A stretch of DNA of 64,000 nucleotides from Pseudolysinimonas yzui. GTDB taxonomy: Bacteria > Actinomycetota > Actinomycetes > Actinomycetales > Microbacteriaceae. This document shows, one piece after another, positions 24,871 through 33,311 of the stretch (the first letter of the stretch is position 1; each line of letters begins with the position of its first letter). Made by a program: the position numbers and the translations under genes. The notes below the pieces were generated by a model. That model was not told the origin of the DNA and ran no database searches. It was given only the letters and a program-made list of their open reading frames with translations. Location: assembly GCF_014653215.1 (NCBI RefSeq), contig NZ_BNAI01000002.1:434001-498000 (forward strand), in the 5' to 3' direction.

Positions 24871-26337
24871 ATGACCGCCCCAGTGACCACCGCTACCGCG
24901 CTGCCGTTCAAGGTCGCCGACCTCTCCCTCGCCGAAGCCGGCCGCCACCAGATCCGCCTCGCCGAGCACGAGATGCCCGGCCTCATGGCGCTCCGCGAGG
25001 AGTTCGGACCGTCGCAGCCCCTGAAGGGCGCCCGCATCGCCGGGTCGCTGCACATGACCGTTCAGACGGCGGTGCTGATCGAGACCCTCGTCGCGCTCGG
25101 CGCGCAGGTGCGCTGGGTGTCGTGCAACATCTTCTCGACGCAGGACGACGCCGCGGCGGCCGTCGCCGTCGGCCCGACCGGCACCCCGGAGGCGCCCGCC
25201 GGCATCCCGGTGTTCGCCTGGAAGGGCGAGACGCTCGAGGAGTACTGGTGGGCCACCGAGCAGCTCTTCGACTGGAGCGCGGAAGGCTTCGAGGGGCCGA
25301 ACATGATCCTCGACGACGGCGGGGATGCCACGCTGCTCGTGCACAAGGGCCGCGAGTTCGAGCTCGCCGGCGCCGTGCCGGATGCCGCCCCCGGCGACAG
25401 CCACGAGTGGACCGTCATCCTCGACACCCTGCGCCGCTCGCTCGCCGCGAGCCCCGACCGCTGGCAGAGGATCGCCGCGGGCATCCTCGGAGTCACCGAA
25501 GAGACGACGACCGGCGTGCACCGCCTCTACGACCTGCACGCCGCGGGGCAGTTGCTCTTCCCGGCGATCAACGTCAACGACTCGGTCACCAAGTCGAAGT
25601 TCGACAACAAGTACGGCATCCGCCACTCGCTGCCCGACGGCATCAACCGCGCCACCGATGTGCTCATCGGCGGCAAGGTCGCCTTCGTCGCGGGCTACGG
25701 CGACGTCGGCAAGGGCTCCGCGGAGGCGCTGCGCGGGCAGGGCGCGCGCGTCATCGTCAGCGAGATCGACCCGATCAACGCGCTCCAGGCGGCGATGGAC
25801 GGCTTCCAGGTCGCGCGCATCGAGTCGGTGCTCGAGGTCGCCGACATCTTCGTGACGACGACCGGCAACAAAGACGTCATCACCGTCGCGCACCTCCAGG
25901 GGATGAAGCACCAGGCGATCGTCGCCAACGTCGGGCACTTCGACAACGAGATCGACATGGCCGGACTCGAGTCGCTCCCCGGAGCCGAGAAGGTCGAGAT
26001 CAAGCCGCAGGTGCACGAGTGGCGCCTGCCCAACGGCCGCAGCATCCTCGTGCTCTCCGAGGGTCGGCTGATGAATCTCGGCAACGCGACCGGGCATCCG
26101 TCGTTCGTGATGAGCAACTCGTTCTCGAACCAGGTGCTCGCGCAGCTCGAGCTGTTCACGAAGACCGCCCAGTACCCGGTCGGCGTCTACGTGCTGCCGA
26201 AGGTGCTCGACGAGAAGGTCGCCCGGCTGCACCTCGCCGCCCTTGGGGTCGAGCTCACCGAGTTGACCCCCGCGCAGGCCGCCTACATCGGCGTTCCGGT
26301 TGCCGGGCCGTACAAGGTCGACCACTACCGCTACTGA
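24871..26337 (+). CDS. ahcY: Adenosylhomocysteinase
   Basis: 488 residues, the usual bacterial length with the ~40-residue insertion. It hydrolyses S-adenosylhomocysteine to adenosine and homocysteine, relieving inhibition of methyltransferases. Visible signatures are [13 protein letters not shown] and [14 protein letters not shown] in the substrate domain, [12 protein letters not shown] (NAD and substrate contacts), [18 protein letters not shown] (Rossmann motif) and the C-terminal PYKVDHYRY tail. The ATG at 24871 follows a G-rich stretch. Its stop overlaps the convergent RDD gene by 7 bases. The order ahcY then mtrAB matches mycobacteria, but here about 8 kb is inserted between them. Confidence 0.96.
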   Translation: MTAPVTTATALPFKVADLSLAEAGRHQIRLAEHEMPGLMALREEFGPSQPLKGARIAGSLHMTVQTAVLIETLVALGAQVRWVSCNIFSTQDDAAAAVAVGPTGTPEAPAGIPVFAWKGETLEEYWWATEQLFDWSAEGFEGPNMILDDGGDATLLVHKGREFELAGAVPDAAPGDSHEWTVILDTLRRSLAASPDRWQRIAAGILGVTEETTTGVHRLYDLHAAGQLLFPAINVNDSVTKSKFDNKYGIRHSLPDGINRATDVLIGGKVAFVAGYGDVGKGSAEALRGQGARVIVSEIDPINALQAAMDGFQVARIESVLEVADIFVTTTGNKDVITVAHLQGMKHQAIVANVGHFDNEIDMAGLESLPGAEKVEIKPQVHEWRLPNGRSILVLSEGRLMNLGNATGHPSFVMSNSFSNQVLAQLELFTKTAQYPVGVYVLPKVLDEKVARLHLAALGVELTELTPAQAAYIGVPVAGPYKVDHYRY

Positions 26338-27230
26338 ACGCGCTCCCGACGCCCTCGACCCACGGGGGAGTCGTCTCTGAGCGGGAAGTCGTGCGGGGTA
26401 CCGCGGAGAGCGGGTTGCAGAGTGGTGAGGCGTTCGCGTTCCAGGCGGAGAGCCTCGGCCTCCCGTTCGCGGCGCACGACGGTGACGCCGGCGAGGAACA
26501 GCTCCGCCGACACCGGCGGCACCGGGGCGACGAACACCTGGGCCTCGGCCGCGAGTTCGGCGGCGATGCGCGCCCGCCGCTCGGGGTCGTACTGCGGCGC
26601 CTGCGCGAGGAACTGCCCGATGCGCCGCGAGAGCTGCGTCGGCATCCGGGCGACATCGACGATGTGCGCCCACTCGGCCAGTTGCGGCGGGATGCCGAAC
26701 AGCGGCAGCACCGTTCCCGAGACCCGCTCGTACTGGCAGTAGGTGCCGGCGGCGAGGTCGCCGAGGCGTTGCGTGCGTGGCGTGAGCAACCCGCACAGCG
26801 CGGCCGCCCCGCCGAGGGTCGTGTAGAACTCGAAGACCCCGACCAGGGCACGGATGGCGGCGTGCCGCAGGTTGATCGAGCCGCCGTCGAGCCGCACGAT
26901 GCGTCCGCCGATCGCGAGCTTGCCGAGCGACTTGCCCTTGGTGAGGGTCTCGACCGTGATCGGGATGCCGACCAGGCACAGCACGAGCGTCACGACCGAG
27001 AGGGCGGACCGCACTGCCTCCTCGACACCGAGGGAGAAGAAGGCGATGCTCTGGATCGTCAGCAACACCACGAAGACGATGACGTTCGCCACGACATCGA
27101 GGAGGGCTCCGAGGGCCCGCAACAGGAAGCCGGTGGGGTGCAGGTCGAGCGTGACCGCCTCGCCCGTGAGGGTGCCTTCCTCGCCCGGGGCGTAGTCGTC
27201 GATCCACTCCGAGTCGGGATCGGCGGCCAT
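26331..27230 (-). CDS. RDD-family membrane protein
   Basis: 299 residues. The RDD domain spans residues ~30-180 with [15 protein letters not shown] (a degenerate R-x-x-D start), [15 protein letters not shown] and [13 protein letters not shown]. The C-terminal 110 residues are cytoplasmic and charged. I chose the ATG at 27230 because AAGGAT lies 9 bases before it; an alternative ATG at 27251 would overlap the divergent SpoIIM start. In mycobacteria an RDD gene (Rv3695) and a SpoIIM-like gene (Rv3694c) lie next to moxR2, just as here, so these proteins likely act with the MoxR system. Function is unknown. Confidence 0.8.
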   Translation of the reverse strand: MAADPDSEWIDDYAPGEEGTLTGEAVTLDLHPTGFLLRALGALLDVVANVIVFVVLLTIQSIAFFSLGVEEAVRSALSVVTLVLCLVGIPITVETLTKGKSLGKLAIGGRIVRLDGGSINLRHAAIRALVGVFEFYTTLGGAAALCGLLTPRTQRLGDLAAGTYCQYERVSGTVLPLFGIPPQLAEWAHIVDVARMPTQLSRRIGQFLAQAPQYDPERRARIAAELAAEAQVFVAPVPPVSAELFLAGVTVVRREREAEALRLERERLTTLQPALRGTPHDFPLRDDSPVGRGRRERVQ

Positions 27231-27235
27231 GTCGA

Positions 27236-27241
27236 TATCCT
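27236..27241 (+). promoter_or_regulatory. Candidate -10 box (TATCCT) upstream of the SpoIIM-like gene
   Basis: TATCCT ends 8 bases before the ATG at 27250. Only 19 bases separate the divergent starts at 27230 and 27250, so the promoters of the two genes must lie inside each other's coding regions. Confidence 0.35.
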
Positions 27242-27249
27242 TCCAGTGC

Positions 27250-28245
27250 ATGGACCTTGACGCCTACTCAGCTGCGCATCGCGCGGAGTGGGATCGGCTC
27301 GCCGTGCTGGCCGGCAAGCGGAGGCTCAGCGGGCGGGATGCCGACGAGCTGATCGACCTGTACCAGTCGGCATCCGCTCACCTCGCCGAGATCAAGGCGA
27401 CCGTCGGCGAGACCGTGCAGGGCGACCACATCTCGCTCGCCCTCGCCAAGGCTCGGGTGCGGTTCACCGGCGCCCCGACCAATCCGTTGCGCCAGCTCAC
27501 CCTGTTCTTCGCCAACCAGCTTCCGGCGGCGCTCTACCGCATCCGCTGGTCGTCGCTCGTCATCACGGTGCTGTTCGGGGCGGTCGCGACCGCGTTCGGG
27601 GTGTGGTTCACCGTCAACCCCGGCCTGCTCGACCTGCTCGGTCCCGAGGATCTGCGGCGCGAGTACGCCGAGCAGGAGTTCGTCTCGTACTACTCGGAGA
27701 GTTCGTCGGGCGGCTTCACCGGCCAGGTCTGGACGAACAACGCCTGGCTCACCGCGCAGTGCGTGATGTTCGGCATCACCGGGGTGTATCCGGTCTACCT
27801 GCTCTTCGTGAACGCCCAAGGCTTGGGGATCTCGGCCGCGGTGATGAACGAGTTCGACCGGCTCGACCAGTTCTTCCTCTACATCTCGCCGCACGGACAG
27901 CTCGAGCTGTACTCGATCTTCGTCGCGGGGGCGGCGGGGTTGCTCATCTTCTGGTCATGGGTCGCCCCCGGAGCCCGCACGCGGCGGCAGGCCCTCGCCG
28001 AGGACGGCCGCGCGTTCTTCACGATCGTCGTGGGCCTCGCGCTGTCGCTGCTGGTCTCGGGTGTCATCGAAGGCTTCGTGACGCGGCAGGACTGGCCGTG
28101 GCCCCTCAAGATCGGCATCGGCACCTTCGCCCTCGCCGCGTTCCTGTTCTACCAATGGGTGGTCGGCCGCCGAGCCGCCCGGGCGGGCGAGACCGGCGAC
28201 GTGCTGGAGTTCGACGCGGGCGCGAAGGTCCCCATCTCGGCGTAG
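27250..28245 (+). CDS. Stage II sporulation protein M-like membrane protein
   Basis: 331 residues. A charged N-terminal helical region (MDLDAYSAAHRAEWDRLAVL) is followed by about six membrane segments, with the SpoIIM-type AWLTAQCVMFGITGVYPVYL and ISPHGQLELYSIFVAGAAG stretches. Actinobacteria that do not sporulate carry this family next to MoxR-DUF58 genes and RDD proteins. The HG-x-x-E motif is the conserved core of the family. No ribosome binding site precedes the ATG, so a leaderless start is likely. Function is not known; a role in envelope-associated protein assembly has been guessed for the group. Confidence 0.82.
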   Translation: MDLDAYSAAHRAEWDRLAVLAGKRRLSGRDADELIDLYQSASAHLAEIKATVGETVQGDHISLALAKARVRFTGAPTNPLRQLTLFFANQLPAALYRIRWSSLVITVLFGAVATAFGVWFTVNPGLLDLLGPEDLRREYAEQEFVSYYSESSSGGFTGQVWTNNAWLTAQCVMFGITGVYPVYLLFVNAQGLGISAAVMNEFDRLDQFFLYISPHGQLELYSIFVAGAAGLLIFWSWVAPGARTRRQALAEDGRAFFTIVVGLALSLLVSGVIEGFVTRQDWPWPLKIGIGTFALAAFLFYQWVVGRRAARAGETGDVLEFDAGAKVPISA

Positions 28246-28264
28246 ATTCCGCCCATCTACCCAA

Positions 28265-28298
28265 AAGCGCCCCTTCGAGTAGCTCCGAAGGGGCGCTT
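28265..28298. terminator. Bidirectional stem-loop terminator
   Basis: A perfect 13-base inverted repeat (AAGCGCCCCTTCG / CGAAGGGGCGCTT) with an 8-base loop lies between the convergent SpoIIM-like and aquaporin genes. A-rich and T-rich ends flank the stem on both sides. Confidence 0.8.
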
Positions 28299-28314
28299 CC
28301 AGGCAAACAGCGAA

Positions 28315-29013
28315 CTACTTGCGCCCGAAGAGGGGCTTCCAGGTGAATCCGGCGATGAGGGCACCGGCGATCGGGGCGACGAAGAACAGCCACACCTGGC
28401 TGAGCGGTTCGACGCCGCCGAACACGGCGGTCGCGAGCGAACGCGCCGGGTTGAGCGACGCGTTGTCGAGCGGGATCGCGATGAAGTGGAACAGGGCGAG
28501 CGCGAGGCCGATCACGAGCGGCGCGAAGCCACCCGCTCCCGAACCCTCGGCGGTGACGCTCAGGATGATCCACAGGAACACCGCGGTGATGACGACCTCG
28601 AGGATCAGCACCGGCAGGAGTGCCGCGAAGCCGTTGCCGTACCCGTTCGAGACGGCCGCGAAGGCCGCCGCCGTCGGCGCTTCCGCGGTCAGCAGGATGA
28701 GGAAGTGGATGAGCGTCGCGATGAGCCCACCGACGATCTGCGCCGCGATGTAGGGCAGCACGTCCTTCCACGGCAGCCGGCCCGCGGCCGCGGCACCGAT
28801 CGAGACGGCGGGGTTGAAGTGCCCGCCGGAGATGTGCCCGACGGCGTAGGCGCCGCCGAGAACGGCGATGCCGACCGCGAGACCGACGACGAGGGGCTTG
28901 GCCTCGCCGCCGTAGTTGAGGGCGACGCCGATGACGCCGAACACGAGCAGGAAGGTGCCGAACGTCTCGGCGATCAGGCGCCGGACGTACGAGGGAGCGT
29001 TGATTTCAGCCAT
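28315..29013 (-). CDS. MIP-family aquaporin/glycerol channel
   Basis: 232 residues with six membrane helices and two NPA half-helices: GGHFNPAVSIG near residue 64 and ASLNPARSLA near residue 185. The Arg directly after the second NPA belongs to the selectivity filter. FGTFLLVFG at the N terminus is typical of AqpZ-like water channels. It transports water and perhaps small neutral solutes across the inner membrane. A leaderless start is suggested by a TAGCGT box 7 bases before the ATG. It is separate from the DUF58 operon upstream on the same strand. Confidence 0.88.
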   Translation of the reverse strand: MAEINAPSYVRRLIAETFGTFLLVFGVIGVALNYGGEAKPLVVGLAVGIAVLGGAYAVGHISGGHFNPAVSIGAAAAGRLPWKDVLPYIAAQIVGGLIATLIHFLILLTAEAPTAAAFAAVSNGYGNGFAALLPVLILEVVITAVFLWIILSVTAEGSGAGGFAPLVIGLALALFHFIAIPLDNASLNPARSLATAVFGGVEPLSQVWLFFVAPIAGALIAGFTWKPLFGRK

Positions 29014-29020
29014 ACCCGCA

Positions 29021-29026
29021 ACGCTA
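29021..29026 (-). promoter_or_regulatory. Candidate -10 box (TAGCGT) for a leaderless mRNA
   Basis: TAGCGT on the minus strand ends 7 bases before the ATG at 29013 of the aquaporin gene. Confidence 0.4.
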
Positions 29027-29067
29027 CTCCCGCCCTCAGCCGCTTCCCAGGATGCGCGCCGTGCGGG

Positions 29068-30381
29068 CTACAGCCGGCCGGCGGCCTTCAGCGCGAGGTA
29101 GCGGTCGGCGAGCGCTGGCGGCAGGTCGGCGGGTGGGGCGGTGACGACTTCGGCGCCGACCTGGCCGATCGCGGTGGCGACGCGGGCGACGTCGAGCAGG
29201 GCGCGTTCGGCGGAGGCCGCCCGGTACACCTCGTCGGAGCCGCCGCGTTCCCGGGTGGCCTCGACGACTCCGGGGTCGGTGACCGCCGCGACCACGACGG
29301 TGTGCCGGCGGGTGAGGGTGGGCAGCATCGCGAGCAGCGGCCGCGACCCGCCGGGGGTGTCGATCGAGGTGAGGATGACGACGAGCGCCTTCTGCGTGGT
29401 CACACTGCGCACGAGTTCCGGGATGGCGTGCCAGTCGCCCTCGAGCAGCTCCGGCTCGATCGGCGCGAGCACGTCGACCATCTTCGCCAGCAGGTCGGCG
29501 CCGGTCGCGCCCTGCACGCGCCCGCGCACGACCCGATCGTGCACGAGCATGTCGACCCGGTCGCCCGCGCGGGTGGCGAGCGCGGCGAGCAGCAGGGATG
29601 CCTCGAACGCCGTGTCGAGGCGGGGCTCGTCGGCGATGCGCGCGGCCGACGTCCGCGACGAGTCGATGACGATGACGACGCGGCGGTCGCGCTCGGGGCG
29701 CCAGGTGCGCACCACGAGTTTCACGCCGCCGCCCGCCGGGTCACGCCGCCGAGCCGTCGCCCGCCAGTCGAGCGACCGCACGTCGTCGCCGCGCACGTAT
29801 TCGCGCAGTGAGTCGAACTCGGTGCCCTGGCCGCGCACCATCACCGAGGTGCGACCGTCGAGTTCTCGCAGGCGCGCGAGCCGCGACGGCAGGTGCTTGC
29901 GGGCGGTGAACGGCGGCAGCACCCGCACGCTGCCCGGCACCGGGATGGTGGCCTGCCGGGCGACCATCCGCAGCGGGCCGAAGGATCGCACCGTCACGTG
30001 CGCGGCACGCCGCTCGCCGCGTCGCACCGGCTGCAGGCCGAACGTCAGGGCGATGGCATCCCCGGCCGCGACGCTGAGCCGCTGGCGCATCGGGCGGATG
30101 CCGGCCGACGGCTCCCAGGCATCCCGGATGGTGCCGTGCACCGCACGACGCCCCGGGTTGGCGACCGCGAGCCGGGCCGGGGCGCTCTCGCCGAGCCGCA
30201 ACCGGCGGGGCAGGTCGCGCGCGAACTCGAGCGCCCGTGGCGACCCCGCGAGCGCGAGATCGACGGCGATGACGGCCACCAGCACGACGCCCCACAGCGC
30301 GAGCCCGGGCACGCCGCCGAGCAGCACGACAGGTGCGGCACCCGCCGCGACGAGCAGCACGAACCACCCCGAGACGGCCAC
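29068..30381 (-). CDS. DUF58 domain protein (VWA-like), MoxR partner
   Basis: 437 residues. Two N-terminal membrane helices are followed by a beta-rich domain and the DUF58 core, recognised by TEFDSLREYVRGDDVRSLDW near residues 190-210. The C-terminal part is von Willebrand-A-like, with VVIVIDSSRTSA in place of the MIDAS DxSxS motif. DUF58 proteins work with MoxR AAA+ ATPases in chaperone-like assembly or maturation of envelope proteins. It starts with GTG 14 bases after the MoxR gene and is the last gene of the five-gene unit. Confidence 0.87.
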   Translation of the reverse strand: MAVSGWFVLLVAAGAAPVVLLGGVPGLALWGVVLVAVIAVDLALAGSPRALEFARDLPRRLRLGESAPARLAVANPGRRAVHGTIRDAWEPSAGIRPMRQRLSVAAGDAIALTFGLQPVRRGERRAAHVTVRSFGPLRMVARQATIPVPGSVRVLPPFTARKHLPSRLARLRELDGRTSVMVRGQGTEFDSLREYVRGDDVRSLDWRATARRRDPAGGGVKLVVRTWRPERDRRVVIVIDSSRTSAARIADEPRLDTAFEASLLLAALATRAGDRVDMLVHDRVVRGRVQGATGADLLAKMVDVLAPIEPELLEGDWHAIPELVRSVTTQKALVVILTSIDTPGGSRPLLAMLPTLTRRHTVVVAAVTDPGVVEATRERGGSDEVYRAASAERALLDVARVATAIGQVGAEVVTAPPADLPPALADRYLALKAAGRL

Positions 30382-30395
30382 GCCTCAGCCGCCCA

Positions 30396-31358
30396 TCAGA
30401 TCGGCACCTGCACCTGCTGGATCACCGAACGCAGCACGGTGTCGGGCGCGACGCCTTCGAGTTCGGCTTCCGTGCGCAGCTGGATGCGGTGGCGCAGCAC
30501 CGGCACGGCCATGGTCTGAATGTGGTCGGGTGTCACGCCCGTGGAGCCGGAGAGCCACGCCCAGGCTCGCGACGCGGCGAGCAGCGCCGTCGTGCCGCGC
30601 GGCGACACCCCGAGTTTCACCGACGGGCTGTGCCGCGTTCCGCGGGCGAGGTCGACGGCGTAGCCGAGCACGTCCGGGCTCACGGTGACGGTCGCGACAT
30701 CCGCCTGGGCTTTCGCGAGGGTCGCCGCGTCGAGCACGGGCGTGAGCCCGGCGGCGGCCAGGTCGCGTGGGTTGAAGCCGCTCGCGTGCCGCTGCAGCAC
30801 TTCGAGTTCGACGTCGCGCTCGGGCAGGTCGAGCACCAGTTTCAGCAGGAAGCGGTCGAGCTGGGCTTCGGGCAGCGTGTAGGTGCCCTCGTACTCGATC
30901 GGGTTCATCGTCGCCGCGACCAGGAACGGGGCGGGCAGTTTGCGGGTCACGCCGTCGGCCGAGACCTGACGCTCCTCCATCGCCTCGAGCAGCGCCGCCT
31001 GCGTCTTCGGGGGCGTGCGGTTGATTTCGTCGGCGAGCAGGATGTTGGTGAACACCGGCCCTTCGCGGAACTCGAACTCGCCCGACTTGGGGTCGTAGAC
31101 CGCCGACCCGGTGATGTCGCCCGGCATCAGGTCGGGGGTGAACTGGATGCGCTTGGTGTCGAGGCGCATCGCCGCGCTGAGCGAGCGCACCAGCAAGGTC
31201 TTCGCGACGCCGGGCACGCCTTCGAGCAGCACGTGACCGCCCGCGAGCAGCGCGATGATCAGCCCCGTCACGGCGCCGTCCTGGCCGACGACGGCCTTTC
31301 CGACTTCCGTGCGGACGGCGGCGAGGGAGGCGCGGAGCGAGTCGGTGCTGTCGGTCAT
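30396..31358 (-). CDS. MoxR-family AAA+ ATPase
   Basis: 320 residues, normal for the family. Walker A is GVPGVAKT near residue 45, Walker B is NILLADEINR near 107, and the sensor region is ATMNPIEYEGTYTLPEAQLDRF. A C-terminal AAA lid with VSPRGTTALLAASRAWA completes it. The start could also be an ATG three codons upstream at 31367; the one chosen has GAGAG at about 10 bases. It forms a hexameric remodelling ATPase and is expected to act on or through the DUF58 and other proteins of this operon. Confidence 0.93.
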   Translation of the reverse strand: MTDSTDSLRASLAAVRTEVGKAVVGQDGAVTGLIIALLAGGHVLLEGVPGVAKTLLVRSLSAAMRLDTKRIQFTPDLMPGDITGSAVYDPKSGEFEFREGPVFTNILLADEINRTPPKTQAALLEAMEERQVSADGVTRKLPAPFLVAATMNPIEYEGTYTLPEAQLDRFLLKLVLDLPERDVELEVLQRHASGFNPRDLAAAGLTPVLDAATLAKAQADVATVTVSPDVLGYAVDLARGTRHSPSVKLGVSPRGTTALLAASRAWAWLSGSTGVTPDHIQTMAVPVLRHRIQLRTEAELEGVAPDTVLRSVIQQVQVPI

Positions 31359-31395
31359 GTGGGCCATTCTCTCGATACGGGAGGGGTCATGTCGG

Positions 31396-32592
31396 TCAAC
31401 GTCCCCGCACGACGCGGGTGACTTCGGCTTCGAGCACCAGCAGCTCGTCGGAGAGTTCCACGAGCGCCCCGTCGCCTGCCGGGATGCGGTCGACGAGGAG
31501 GTGCGCGAGGGTGTCGCGATCGCGGCCCGTGAGCGCGGCGACGGCGTCGACGACCTCGTCGACCGTGGCACGTCGCGGCAGTCCGCACCAGACGGCGAGC
31601 CGGGCGATCGTGCCGATGCGCAGCGAGTCGAGGGCGTGCTCGCGGGCCCCCGCGCGCTCGTACAGGCGGGCACGGCCCTCCATCGTCTCGTTGGCGCGCA
31701 CGACGACGGGGAGCCGCTCCGCCACGAGCGGTCCGAGGCGACGCCCCCGCCAGATCGCGGCGGCGAGACCGAGCAGCACCAGCAACAGCACGAGCGGTGT
31801 CACCCAGGGGGGAGTCAGGCTGACGGCGGTCGGGATCTCGCCCGATTCCAGTTCGCTCAGATCGGGGCGGTACCAGATCAGGGTCTCGTTCTCGCCCAGC
31901 AGGTTGAGGGCGAACGCCGCGTTGCCGGCCTTCAGGATCTCGCCATTCGTGAAGGCGGGTGAGAGGCCGACGACCGTGACCTCCGAGCCACGGGTCCGGG
32001 TGTGCACGACCGAGTAGAGCCCGTCTCCGACCGAGAAGCACCCGGTCACCTCGGCGTCGGCCTCGGCGATGTCGTAGAGGTAGGGGGCCGCCGAGACCGC
32101 CTCGGCCTTCTCGGCGGCGGGGAGGTCGCAGTCGGCCGGGAAGGTGTCGCCGAGGTCGTCGCCGGCGTGGAGCACGCCCGGTGCGAAGTCGTCCAGTTCG
32201 GCGTCGAGGGGGTCGAGCACGACGATGCGGTCGGCGATCTCGAAGAGTTCGCGTCGCTGATCCGAGCCGAGCACGAGGTAGTAGTCGTAGAGCACGAGGG
32301 TCGTCTCGGCCGGGTCGCTGTCGACGGCCCGCACCTCGGCGAGGGTGGTCGCCTGCTCCACGTCGACGCCCTGGTCGCGCAGCACGTTGACGAGGGCGCG
32401 TGATCCGTAGGGGCTGCCGGAGGTCGGCGACAGGTAGTCGACTTCGCGCTGCTGCGGACGGGTCACCGCGTAGACGATCACCGCGACGAGCAGGAACACC
32501 ACGGCGAGGCTGACGCCGATGAGCACCCCGCGCAAGGTCCGGCGGGGTGGGGCGGCCGGGGTCGGCGGCGCGGGCGGGGCGGCGACGCTCAT
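31396..32592 (-). CDS. DUF4350 domain membrane protein
   Basis: 398 residues. It has one membrane helix near the N terminus (VLIGVSLAVVFLLVAVIVYAV), an extracytoplasmic domain of ~200 residues with SPYGSRALVNVLRDQGVDVE (the DUF4350 GldG-like start), a second helix near 255, and a cytoplasmic tail. Two Cys (CDLPAA and GCFSVG) in the outside domain may pair. The ATG at 32592 overlaps the stop of the DUF4129 gene in an ATGA junction. The protein family always travels with MoxR and DUF4129 in actinobacteria, though its molecular role is not established. Confidence 0.85.
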   Translation of the reverse strand: MSVAAPPAPPTPAAPPRRTLRGVLIGVSLAVVFLLVAVIVYAVTRPQQREVDYLSPTSGSPYGSRALVNVLRDQGVDVEQATTLAEVRAVDSDPAETTLVLYDYYLVLGSDQRRELFEIADRIVVLDPLDAELDDFAPGVLHAGDDLGDTFPADCDLPAAEKAEAVSAAPYLYDIAEADAEVTGCFSVGDGLYSVVHTRTRGSEVTVVGLSPAFTNGEILKAGNAAFALNLLGENETLIWYRPDLSELESGEIPTAVSLTPPWVTPLVLLLVLLGLAAAIWRGRRLGPLVAERLPVVVRANETMEGRARLYERAGAREHALDSLRIGTIARLAVWCGLPRRATVDEVVDAVAALTGRDRDTLAHLLVDRIPAGDGALVELSDELLVLEAEVTRVVRGR

Positions 32593-33311
32593 CGGGATGC
32601 CTCCCCGGCGGCCGCGGTGACGTCGGCGCGACCCAGCGCCTCCGCGGCGCGCACCCGGGGGCGACGGGCGGCGCGCAGCTCGGCGTCGAGCGCCGACATC
32701 CGTCGCCACTGCTCGCGCGTGCCGACGACGCCGAGGTAGCGCAGGTCGTCGAACACCACGGCCGCCTCGGCGAGCCGATCAGCGGCGGCGGGGAACACCA
32801 GGCCCGTGCGCCGGGCGAAGTCGCGTGCCGTCGTGCCCGGGAAGGTCAGCACGATGCCCCGCTCGGCCAGATCCCGGGCCAGCGAGCGGAACAGCTCGAT
32901 GAACGCCTCGGTGTAGTCACCGGCATCCGCCGCCCGCTGCGCCGCGGTGCGCAGCTGAAGGGCGGAACGGTCGTCGTCTTCACCGAAGAGGTCACCGGTC
33001 ACCTTGCTGCGCTTGCGCAGCCGGGGCAGGCCGAAGATCGCGAACGCCACGACGAGCAGGGCGATCAGCAGCACGATCAGGGCGACGATGCCGACCGTCT
33101 GGCCGGTCTGGAACGCCGGCGTCGGGGCCTCGGAGCCGCCGAGACCCGAGAACAGGCTCTCGAGCCACGCGAGGAAGTCCTGCCACCACCCGGGCGCTTC
33201 GGGCGGCTGATACTCCGCGTCGCCGCGCCCCAGCTCGTCTTCGAGCCAGCGGCGTGCCTGTTCGTCGTCGGGGTCGACCGGGACGTCGAGCCGAGGGGTC
33301 GGGGGAGTCAT
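32589..33311 (-). CDS. DUF4129 domain protein
   Basis: 240 residues. An N-terminal extracytoplasmic stretch with the family's ARRWLEDELGRGDAEYQPP and WWQDFLAWLESLFSG motif is followed by one membrane helix (~80-100) and a cytoplasmic domain with FIELFRSLARDLAERGI and FPGTTARDFARR. This is the DUF4129 arrangement (related to transglutaminase-linked domains). Both ends overlap neighbours by ATGA junctions, so translation is coupled with the membrane protein upstream and DUF4350 downstream. Confidence 0.87.
   Translation of the reverse strand: MTPPTPRLDVPVDPDDEQARRWLEDELGRGDAEYQPPEAPGWWQDFLAWLESLFSGLGGSEAPTPAFQTGQTVGIVALIVLLIALLVVAFAIFGLPRLRKRSKVTGDLFGEDDDRSALQLRTAAQRAADAGDYTEAFIELFRSLARDLAERGIVLTFPGTTARDFARRTGLVFPAAADRLAEAAVVFDDLRYLGVVGTREQWRRMSALDAELRAARRPRVRAAEALGRADVTAAAGEASR

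Noticed and set aside
26331-26337. The 7-base ahcY/RDD overlap as a sign of frameshift
   Set aside because: The genes are convergent and both have normal C termini, so the overlap is ordinary.
24496-27207. Upstream extension of the metallopeptidase-family frame to more than 1000 codons
   Set aside because: The extension covers DUF3499 and ahcY in antisense. The real protein starts at the ATG at 24495.
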